The notes beneath the pieces are model-generated. The model was given only the letters and a program-made list of their open reading frames with translations, was not told the origin of the DNA and searched no databases. From assembly GCA_903868125.1 (NCBI GenBank), contig CAIPUE010000047.1, forward strand, positions 1-46,082: a stretch of DNA of 46,082 nt. The letters are read 5' to 3'. How positions within the stretch are numbered: position 1 is the first letter of the stretch; every line of letters begins with the position of its first letter. Shown here piece by piece: positions 40,144 through 46,082 of the stretch. The position numbers and the translations under genes were made by a program. This stretch comes from an uncultured bacterium. GTDB taxonomy: Bacteria > Cyanobacteriota > Vampirovibrionia > Gastranaerophilales > Gastranaerophilaceae.

Positions 40144-40839
40144 CTAAAGTTTTTTGCCTTCTTTTTTGCAAAAAAGAAGGTCTTTCCTGCGAAGCTTTGT
40201 GCGTAAAAGGCTCTGTTCGTGGCGGTATTTCTCTATTTCTGCGTGATTTCCGTTAAGTAAAACTTCCGGGACTTCAAACCCTCGAAAATTTCTTGGCTTG
40301 GTATATTGCGGATGTTCCAAAAGTCCGTTAGAAAAACTATCATTATCTGCCGATTCTATTTTCCCCAATGTGCCGTCTATTTTGCGGCTTATGCTATCTA
40401 TCAGGCAAAGTGCAGGCAATTCGCCTCCAGTCAGCACAAAATCACCAATAGAAACCTCTGTGGGTTTAATAATTTCCCTTATTCTTTCATCAAAGCCTTC
40501 GTAATGACCGCATAACATGATTATTTGGTCATATTGGGCAAATTCATTACTCATGGTATCGTTGAAAACTTTGCCTTGCGGGGTGAGCATAACCGTCAGT
40601 GAATTTTCAAGTTTTTCTACACTTTCATACGCATCAACATAAGGTTGCGCCATTAAAACCATGCCGGCTCCGCCTCCGTATGGAGTGTCGTCAACTTTTT
40701 TATGCTTGCTTTGCGTAAAATCTCTCGGGTTTATAGTATTGACTTCAATCACGCTTTTATCAATTGCTCGTTTTAGAATACTGCAACCACAGCAACTTTC
40801 AATCATTTCAGGAAACAAGGTCAAAACATCGAATTTCAT
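40144..40839 (-). CDS. trmD: tRNA (guanine-37-N1)-methyltransferase
   Basis: 231 residues. TrmD methylates G37 to prevent frameshifting. F-D-V-L-T-L-F-P-E-M at the start, P-Y-G-G-G-A-G-M-V near 53, C-G-H-Y-E-G-F-D-E-R near 110, S-I-G-D-F-V-L-T-G-G-E near 130 (SAM trefoil knot), and H-P-Q-Y-T-K-P near 176. Complete. The final codons contain a 24-base perfect palindrome (40157-40180). The ATG overlaps the rimM stop (ATGA), which is the usual rimM-trmD coupling. Confidence 0.96.
   Translation of the reverse strand: MKFDVLTLFPEMIESCCGCSILKRAIDKSVIEVNTINPRDFTQSKHKKVDDTPYGGGAGMVLMAQPYVDAYESVEKLENSLTVMLTPQGKVFNDTMSNEFAQYDQIIMLCGHYEGFDERIREIIKPTEVSIGDFVLTGGELPALCLIDSISRKIDGTLGKIESADNDSFSNGLLEHPQYTKPRNFRGFEVPEVLLNGNHAEIEKYRHEQSLLRTKLRRKDLLFCKKEGKKL
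40157..40180. repeat. Perfect 24-base palindrome in the trmD C-terminal coding end
   Basis: CCTTCTTTTTTGCAAAAAAGAAGG. It encodes L-L-F-C-K-K-E just before the stop. There is no T-run after it on the minus strand, so a classical terminator is not certain. Confidence 0.7.
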
Positions 40840-41345
40840 TCGATTAAGCCCTCAATATTATTTACCGTAATTTTTTTGTTTTTTATATCAACATTGGGTA
40901 CCAAGTTTTTTACAAAAGGAACCAATGATATTTTTTTGCTCTTACTTTTAATTGAAATTAAGTCATTGACGCCGTTATTGGAAACTCCGACAACAATCCC
41001 GATTTTGTTATCAGCCAAATCAAAAACCTCAAGTCCGGTTAATTCGTCAATTAAGAATTCATCTTCACCCAAAGTCTCTCTTACGACTGTTTTCTCAACA
41101 AAAAGTAAGCAACCTTTGTAAGGGATTAAATCGTTAATGGAGTTAATTTCTTTGAACTTTATTAATGCAAAAGTTTTATTAAATCGAACGCCGGATACCT
41201 CAAATTTGACATAACCATTGTCTTGTTTGATATAAACAAGTTTGAGTGTTTTTAAAAAATCTTCTTGATTTTTTGAAAATCCGACCTTGGCTTCGCCCTG
41301 AATCCCATGAAAGTTTAAAATTTTCCCTACAGAAATGTATTCCAT
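40836..41345 (-). CDS. rimM: 16S rRNA processing protein RimM
   Basis: 169 residues from the ATG at 41345, with AAGG seven bases before; AAGG overlaps the stop of the upstream gene. I-S-V-G-K-I-L-N-F-H-G-I-Q-G-E near the start and the PRC-barrel with L-I-D-E-L-T-G-L-E-V and the C-terminal L-V-P-F-V-K-N-L-V-P-N-V are standard. RimM binds S19 and helps mature the 30S head. Sits between the Gly/Tyr-repeat gene and trmD. Confidence 0.93.
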   Translation of the reverse strand: MEYISVGKILNFHGIQGEAKVGFSKNQEDFLKTLKLVYIKQDNGYVKFEVSGVRFNKTFALIKFKEINSINDLIPYKGCLLFVEKTVVRETLGEDEFLIDELTGLEVFDLADNKIGIVVGVSNNGVNDLISIKSKSKKISLVPFVKNLVPNVDIKNKKITVNNIEGLIE

Positions 41346-41354
41346 AATCAAGCC

Positions 41355-42701
41355 TTAATCTTCAGTTTCTTTAGCTGATTTTTTTGGTTTTTTTTCTTTT
41401 TTTTCTTTTTCAGGTTTTGCGGGTTTTTCTTTTACTTCTTTAGGTTTTTTTGTCTTTTTTTCTTCTTTTACTTTAGGCTTTTTGAATTCTTCGGGAGCAT
41501 CCACTCTTTCTTGATTCCATCTGTCAAGCCCCAATTTAGCCCTTACAAGCCCTATTCCGACGTGTACTCTCCACTCATCCATTTTTAATTGCGAAGCAAG
41601 AATCTTATGGCAGCCTATAGGAGGCAACGGGAGTAAAGGTTCATATAAATTTTGGATTGCGAACATTTGATCAGGTGAAATAGCCAACTTTCTTTTAGGG
41701 AACGGCAATTTCGGCAACATCATTTTTTGTCTTATCAAATTGATACCAAAGAAAACTTTTCTTGGCTCAAGTTCGATTTTTGCTCCGATTACTTCATGCG
41801 CATCAGGATTAGGTAAAGGTAACATAGCCTTATACAATAATTCAATTTGTTCCAATTGCTCTTTGCTTACCAAAAGCGGTTTGTTACGATTCATCGGAGG
41901 ACGTCTGTTAGCATTAAAATGATTTCCGCTTTGAGGTCTATTATATCCTCCACCCTGTTGCGGCGGTCTGTTGTATCCGCCACGGTCTTGGTTATACCCG
42001 CCTTGTTGAGGTGGTCTGTTATACCCGCCACGGTCTTGATTATATCCGCCTTGTTGAGGCGGTCTGTTATATCCGCCACGGTCTTGATTATATCCGCCTT
42101 GTTGTGGTGGTCTGTTATAACCGCCTTGATTATATCCACCCTGTTGAGGCGGTCTGTTGTAGCCGCCACGGTCTTGATTATATCCACCTTGTTGTGGTGG
42201 TCTGTTATACCCGCCTTGGTTGTACCCACCCTGTTGAGGCGGTCTGTTATATCCGCCACGGTCTTGGTTATACCCGCCCTGTTGTGGTGGTCTGTTGTAA
42301 CCGCCACGGTCTTGGTTATATCCACCCTGTTGAGGCGGTCTGTTGTAGCCGCCTTGTGGTCTTTGATAACCGCCTTGACCTTGATTATAGCCCTTGTTGT
42401 CAGGACGGTTATAAGGTCTTGGCTGCGGAGCATCCTGTGAATAACTGTTATAAAACTGTTGCTGCGATTGCGGTCTTTGTTGCTGGGATTGTTCGTTATT
42501 TTCCTGTTGTTCTTGTTGATTTCCTTGTTGCTCCTCTTGTTGAGAACCGTTTTTTTCATCTTTTTCAGACTCATTTGAGGTCGTTAAATCCGATGATAAA
42601 ATCATTTTTTTATCAGGGTACAAACAATTGGGGCAAATAACTCTTTTGGGGTTTTTGGTTTCAAACTCGGAACCGCACTTAGTGCATTTGTTTACATACA
42701 T
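41355..42701 (-). CDS. Zinc-ribbon protein with Gly/Tyr/Asn/Gln tandem repeats
   Basis: 448 residues in four parts. Residues 1-30 are a zinc ribbon (C-T-K-C ... C-P-N-C). About 45-95 is Q/N/E-rich. About 105-255 is a tandem array of 14-16-residue units of the type G-G-Y-N-Q-D-R-G-G-Y-N-R-P-P-Q-Q, which is strongly disordered. About 270-390 is a pair of similar 60-residue helical units, each with L-Y-x-x-L-L/M-L-P-x-P and R-x-x-x-G-I-x-L-(I/V)-R. The last 50 residues are K/E/P-rich. Family not recognised. Placement before rimM-trmD hints at RNA or ribosome work, perhaps in condensates; that is inference. Confidence 0.75.
   Translation of the reverse strand: MYVNKCTKCGSEFETKNPKRVICPNCLYPDKKMILSSDLTTSNESEKDEKNGSQQEEQQGNQQEQQENNEQSQQQRPQSQQQFYNSYSQDAPQPRPYNRPDNKGYNQGQGGYQRPQGGYNRPPQQGGYNQDRGGYNRPPQQGGYNQDRGGYNRPPQQGGYNQGGYNRPPQQGGYNQDRGGYNRPPQQGGYNQGGYNRPPQQGGYNQDRGGYNRPPQQGGYNQDRGGYNRPPQQGGYNQDRGGYNRPPQQGGGYNRPQSGNHFNANRRPPMNRNKPLLVSKEQLEQIELLYKAMLPLPNPDAHEVIGAKIELEPRKVFFGINLIRQKMMLPKLPFPKRKLAISPDQMFAIQNLYEPLLPLPPIGCHKILASQLKMDEWRVHVGIGLVRAKLGLDRWNQERVDAPEEFKKPKVKEEKKTKKPKEVKEKPAKPEKEKKEKKPKKSAKETED
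41940..42385. repeat. 42/48-bp tandem repeat array in the coding sequence
   Basis: Units differ mainly by synonymous or single changes and by presence or absence of the Q-D-R part. The repeat phase keeps other frames open on both strands, which creates long spurious ORFs. Confidence 0.85.
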
Positions 42702-43006
42702 AATGAAAGCCTCTTAATTATAAAACGATTAATAAAAAAACTCCTCGTTCACTTCAAACAAAATTTATATTTCTTTTTATATTTTCATATATTATAATCA
42801 AAATTAATTCTTGGCAAGTCTTTTTATAATTTTTTTATTAATACTAACAGAAAATTATCTATTTTTCCACTAAAAATATTATTAATCCTTTGTTTACAAA
42901 TGAAATATCCATTATAGAAAGGGATTTACCCGATTTGGCTAATTCATAAAAAATTAACATTCCTTTACCGAATTTATCTTGACAAGCAACTTATTATGAG
43001 TGAGCT
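42702..43006. other. Intergenic region with promoter for the Gly/Tyr-repeat operon
   Basis: On the minus strand TTGCCA (42817-42812), 15 bases, TATAAT (42796-42791) may be the promoter for the repeat protein-rimM-trmD operon; the spacer is short. The rest is A/T-rich with no gene seen. Confidence 0.45.
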
Positions 43007-44026
43007 TTACTTTCCTGCAAGCTGCCCGCATGCGGCGTCAATGTCTGCGCCTCTTTCTAATCTTATTGTAACTTTTTTCCCCGAATGTTCAAGTATGCTC
43101 TTAAACCTCATGACAGAGTTATTACTTGGTTTTTGAAAATCGTTCTTATCAATCGGATTATAAGGAATTAAATTTATATTACATTTTAAATCTCTTAAAA
43201 AAATTGAAGTTTGCTTTGCCATATCAAGTGTGTCTGTCAAATCTTTTATAAGCAAATACTCTATCGTAATTCTTCTTCCTGTTTTATCTATATAATTTTT
43301 GAGTGCTTTTTTAAGTTCAGGCAAGGGATATTTATTTTCAATCGGCATAATCTGTTTTCTAATCTCAGAAACAGGAGCATGCAAAGAAAGCGCCAAAGTA
43401 GATTGCATATCGAGTTCCGCCAGTTTGTTTATCTGAGGAATAACACCACTTGTTGAAATGGTAATTCTTCTTGCACCAATTTGAAAATTTTCGTTAAATA
43501 TTTTAAGTGCAGGCAAAACATTGCCAAGGTTCAATAGAGGTTCACCCTGTCCCATAAATACGACATTTGTAACCCTTAAACCTGTATCTCTTTGAATTGT
43601 CAAAACCTGCTCTACAATTTCAGAAGTAGTCAAATTCCTTATAAATCCTCTTTTACCAGTTGCACAAAACGCGCAATTTATCGCGCATCCTATTTGAGAA
43701 CTTACGCAAGCCGTTAAATTTGCACGATTATCAAACCGCATTAAGACGGTTTCGACGCAGTTTCCGTCAGGATATTTGATTAAATATTTAATCGTTCCGT
43801 CTTGTGAAATTTGCTTAGCTGTTATTTCAACATCAGAAACTTCAGCGACTGTAGACAATTTTTCTCTAAAATCCTTTGACAAATCAGTCATTTCATCAAT
43901 TGTTTTAACGGATTTCAGATAAATCCAATTATGAATTTGTCTTGCTCTGAATTTTGAAACATTTAACTTTTCTGCCAGTTTTTCAAACTCGTCTTGAGTT
44001 TGCCCCGATAATATAATTTTGTTCAT
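43007..44026 (-). CDS. rlmN: Dual-specificity rRNA/tRNA (adenine-C2)-methyltransferase
   Basis: 339 residues. Radical-SAM enzyme that methylates A2503 of 23S rRNA and A37 of tRNA. Motif C-A-I-N-C-A-F-C near 110, V-F-M-G-Q-G-E-P-L near 155, S-T-S-G-V-I-P near 192, S-L-H-A-P near 217, and the resolving Cys in D-A-A-C-G-Q near the end. All are standard. It follows the small basic protein by nine bases with no strong ribosome-binding site. Confidence 0.95.
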   Translation of the reverse strand: MNKIILSGQTQDEFEKLAEKLNVSKFRARQIHNWIYLKSVKTIDEMTDLSKDFREKLSTVAEVSDVEITAKQISQDGTIKYLIKYPDGNCVETVLMRFDNRANLTACVSSQIGCAINCAFCATGKRGFIRNLTTSEIVEQVLTIQRDTGLRVTNVVFMGQGEPLLNLGNVLPALKIFNENFQIGARRITISTSGVIPQINKLAELDMQSTLALSLHAPVSEIRKQIMPIENKYPLPELKKALKNYIDKTGRRITIEYLLIKDLTDTLDMAKQTSIFLRDLKCNINLIPYNPIDKNDFQKPSNNSVMRFKSILEHSGKKVTIRLERGADIDAACGQLAGK

Positions 44027-44035
44027 AAAAATTTA

Positions 44036-44149
44036 TTATTTATTCTCTATCGGTTTGCTCAAATTTGAACCGGATGAATTCGGTGCTTTTGAAGGTTTAG
44101 CTTTTTTAGGTTTTTTAATTTCTTTTTTTCCGCCTTTATCTTTAGACAT
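44036..44149 (-). CDS. Small basic protein (37 aa)
   Basis: M-S-K-D-K-G-G-K-K-E-I then a Lys/Pro/Ala-rich tail. AAAGGAG is eight bases before the ATG at 44149. The K-D-K-G-G-K opening resembles small basic proteins annotated as conserved hypothetical in several bacterial groups, but no function is known to me. Probably co-transcribed with rlmN; TATAAT lies about 50 bases upstream. Might bind nucleic acid. Confidence 0.6.
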   Translation of the reverse strand: MSKDKGGKKEIKKPKKAKPSKAPNSSGSNLSKPIENK

Positions 44150-44284
44150 AATCATTTCTCCTTTGTTTGATAGTAAATCCAACTGTAAGATTATCAAAAT
44201 TATAACACACATAGTAAAATTTAACATTTGAAATTTTTTTTAAAAAAATTATAATGTAGTTATACTTAAAAGGGTTGAAAATTA

Positions 44285-45106
44285 ATGTTTACAAATATAC
44301 AAGAATTAATTCTAACAACGCAAGATGGAATTAAAATAGCGATTAATCAACACAAAACAGGACACGACGAAGTTTTGATTATTGCACACGGCTGGTTTAT
44401 GACTAAGGATAGTTCGTATTTTACTGATATAGCAAAGGTTTTTAGCGCAAATTTTGATGTAATTTCCATGGATTTTCGAGGTCATGGTAAAAGCTCCGGA
44501 TTTTATACTTTTACAAGCAAAGAGCCAATGGATTTAAAAGCTGTGGTCGCTTATGCCAAAAAACAGTACTCAAAAATTTATTTAATGGGCTTTTCTTTAG
44601 GCGGAGCGCTAGTTTTAATCCACAGTGCCATTGAAAAAGATGTTGACAAAGTTATTGCAATCTCTGCGCCTCACAGTTTTATCAAAATTGAAAATCAAAT
44701 GTGGCGCAAAGAAGCTTGGAGTAATTCTTTAAGGAAATTTGAATTTATAAGATGGATTACAGTCCGACCTAGTCTTATAATCGGAAAGAAAATTCGCCCC
44801 ATTGATATTATAGATAAAGTTGAGGCTCCTACCTTGTTTGTGGCCGGAAGAAAAGATGTTACAGTCCATGCCTGGCATTCTAAAAGCCTTTTTAGAAAAG
44901 CAAAATGCCAAAAACATTTTGAATTATTCGAAGATTGTTGCCATGCGGAAGATTTATTTTTTCAATCAAGAGAAAGATTTATAAATATTTGTACAAATTG
45001 GTTGGCAGTAATCGATGAACAAAAAGAAGCAAAAAATACGGTGGAGAGTGATAATCCATGTGAATTAACCTCAATAAGCGGCGCGAAAATACTAAGCAAA
45101 AAATAA
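44285..45106 (+). CDS. Alpha/beta hydrolase
   Basis: 273 residues. I-I-A-H-G-W-F near 38 (oxyanion), M-D-F-R-G-H-G-K-S near 67, nucleophile elbow G-F-S-L-G-G near 103, acid in A-G-R-K-D near 190, and catalytic His in C-C-H-A-E-D near 222 make a full catalytic triad. No signal peptide. Similar to serine aminopeptidase S33/FrsA-type esterases; substrate unknown. AAGGG about ten bases before the ATG. A TATAAT lies near 44249. Confidence 0.82.
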   Translation: MFTNIQELILTTQDGIKIAINQHKTGHDEVLIIAHGWFMTKDSSYFTDIAKVFSANFDVISMDFRGHGKSSGFYTFTSKEPMDLKAVVAYAKKQYSKIYLMGFSLGGALVLIHSAIEKDVDKVIAISAPHSFIKIENQMWRKEAWSNSLRKFEFIRWITVRPSLIIGKKIRPIDIIDKVEAPTLFVAGRKDVTVHAWHSKSLFRKAKCQKHFELFEDCCHAEDLFFQSRERFINICTNWLAVIDEQKEAKNTVESDNPCELTSISGAKILSKK

Positions 45107-45314
45107 AAAGCGTTGCACTTTTGTTCAAAATTTTAACAAAATAAGGCAATTTTATTCTTCTTTTGGTTTTATTATTAATAGGTTACAATATAAAATTGTG
45201 AGTTAGAAAAGGTTCTTAAAATCCCCAAGTGTTGTATAATATTATTTAGGATTTATTCCATTGTGACAAAATTAACTAATATCAATCGGAAGGTGTAACC
45301 AAAGGAGAATTAAA
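45107..45314. other. Intergenic region
   Basis: A/T-rich, with AAAGGAG at 45301-45307 before the next gene. No terminator or gene was noted. Confidence 0.4.
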
Positions 45315-45848
45315 GTGAAAAAATTATTACTTGTATTAGTTTTTATTTTAACAATGACACCGTGTTTTGCACAAGTTAAGAATTCTGTCGTTCAAAACGG
45401 GAATAAAGCTACTTATTATGATAACAATGGAAATGTAAGCGGTTGGACTATTAATGACTTTAACAAAACTTTTACTTATGATGCCCAAGGCAATCTTCTT
45501 AATTATGTTGTCAGATACGGTAACAGTGTTAAATACTATGATGGAAATAACAAACTTCAACATTCAACCAATCAATTAGGAAATAAAGTAATTTATTATG
45601 ACGGAGAAGGTAAAGTTCAAAGCTATATCGCCCGATATGGAAATAAGATTATGTACTATGACGGACAAGACAAACTCCAAAAATATGTAGTCAAATACGG
45701 GAATAAAACATCATATTATAATGACAAAAATGAACTTCAAAGTTCAAGTTACATACACGGCAACGATATAGAATATTATGACGGGAATGGTAAATCTACT
45801 GGTTCAAGTACTTTCGACGGAAATAAAGTTACAAACTTTGATAACTAG
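45315..45848 (+). CDS. Secreted YD-like repeat protein
   Basis: 177 residues from GTG 45315 with AAAGGAG eight bases before. A signal peptide (1-19, ending C-F-A-Q) is followed by about seven units of 20-21 residues, of the type Y-G-N-K-x-x-Y-Y-D-x-x-x-K-L-Q. These resemble RHS/YD or MORN-like beta repeats. Likely periplasmic or surface exposed. Function unknown; perhaps ligand- or wall-binding. Confidence 0.72.
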   Translation: MKKLLLVLVFILTMTPCFAQVKNSVVQNGNKATYYDNNGNVSGWTINDFNKTFTYDAQGNLLNYVVRYGNSVKYYDGNNKLQHSTNQLGNKVIYYDGEGKVQSYIARYGNKIMYYDGQDKLQKYVVKYGNKTSYYNDKNELQSSSYIHGNDIEYYDGNGKSTGSSTFDGNKVTNFDN

Positions 45849-46047
45849 ATTTAAATCCGTTAAAAATTATTATCGGATATATGTGTAACTAATTACCAGT
45901 AAACAAATATGCGTCAAGCCCAATAAATACCGTGGTCTACCCCTCGCCCCTTGAGGCTGTGTAAAAACTAATTTTCAAAAAGCCATGTATAAATACTTAC
46001 TAATATGGTAAAATTAGTAAGTGGTATTGGCATTGGAGGGTTTTTGA
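45849..46047. mobile_element. Probable left edge of an IS1182-like element
   Basis: GAGGCTGTGTAAAAACTAA (from about 45952) resembles an IS terminal repeat. A hairpin CTTACTAAT-ATGGTAAA-ATTAGTAAG (45996-46021) follows, then GGAGG before the transposase ATG. The right end is out of the window, so target duplication and end match cannot be checked. Confidence 0.5.
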
Positions 46048-46082
46048 ATGGGTTACATTAAAGGCGAATGTAGAGAACAAAT
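46048..46082 (+). CDS. Transposase N-terminus, IS1182-like (partial)
   Basis: M-G-Y-I-K-G-E-C-R-E-Q then the window ends. The opening x-Y-I-K-G-E-x-R-x-Q is the usual start of IS1182-group transposases. GGAGG is about eight bases before the ATG. Eleven residues are too few for certainty. Confidence 0.5.
   Translation, partial: MGYIKGECREQ

Noticed and set aside
40157-40180. Classical terminator at the end of trmD
   Set aside because: A strong palindrome, but it is inside the coding region and lacks a following T-run on the minus strand; kept as a repeat only.
41847-42640. Long open frames on both strands over the Gly/Tyr repeat region (R-R-S-V-I and L-D-Y-I-R type repeats)
   Set aside because: They exist only because the repeat unit length is a multiple of three and keeps all frames free of stops. 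No ribosome-binding sites; the minus-strand zinc-ribbon protein explains the DNA.

Overview
The window is AT-rich bacterial chromosome with densely packed genes on both strands. No rRNA, tRNA or CRISPR array is visible. Gene content points to a flagellated, Gram-negative-type anaerobe-like lineage. The short-protein N-terminal style (M-R-I-x-S... followed by P-x-F), cyanobacteria-like repeat structure and split flagellar operon make a non-photosynthetic cyanobacterial relative (Melainabacteria/Vampirovibrionia, Gastranaerophilales-like) my best guess. That is inference, not proof.

Layout. 1-2.5 kb: the tail of an unknown gene, a terminator, a small protein and a dnaJ-queE pair. 2.8-7.3 kb: a HEPN/MNT toxin-antitoxin pair, an exported phospholipase-D-like protein, and a divergent pair of a YdjC/ChbG deacetylase and a polyprenyl-phosphate glycosyltransferase. 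7.5-11.8 kb: a small gene interrupted at a C9 tract, obgE, an ORF6N protein, tsaD and two tiny membrane proteins. 11.9-16.2 kb: a membrane histidine kinase, then a NarL-type regulator with a soluble kinase. 16.4-23.1 kb: flagellar genes flgB, flgC, fliE, fliF, fliG, fliH, fliI. 23.1-28.3 kb: surface-glycan genes (GT11 fucosyltransferase, two other glycosyltransferases, a GT6 ABO-type transferase, an epimerase) with an orphan antitoxin. 28.6-33.5 kb: a CopG-type protein, a NarL regulator, an amino-acid decarboxylase, an Fsr-like MFS transporter and an unknown protein. 33.8-40.1 kb: alr, lpd, lipA, dnaX, ldcA. 40.1-44.2 kb: trmD, rimM, a Gly/Tyr/Gln-repeat protein, rlmN and a small basic protein. 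44.3-46.1 kb: a hydrolase, a secreted repeat protein and the edge of an IS1182-like element.

Three signals run through the window. First, a conserved leader of about 105-130 nt abuts the start codons of obgE, flgB and flgC. It has mutually exclusive helices and a segment that can pair with the Shine-Dalgarno region, so it looks like an undescribed cis-regulatory RNA; an upstream extension is shared by obgE and the GT6 gene. Second, a modular family of short repeats (7-mers such as GGTAAAC and GTAAAAA, 8-mers such as TTCAACTA, and GGTSSG hairpins) fills intergenic spaces and also lies in frame inside tsaD, alr, lpd and lipA. Third, at least six genes have a -10-like hexamer exactly six bases before the ATG, which predicts leaderless mRNAs.

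Other points of note are the C9 contingency-like tract, the GT11 plus GT6 pair that could build blood-group-like glycans, and a near-perfect hairpin spanning the stop codon of the ChbG gene.
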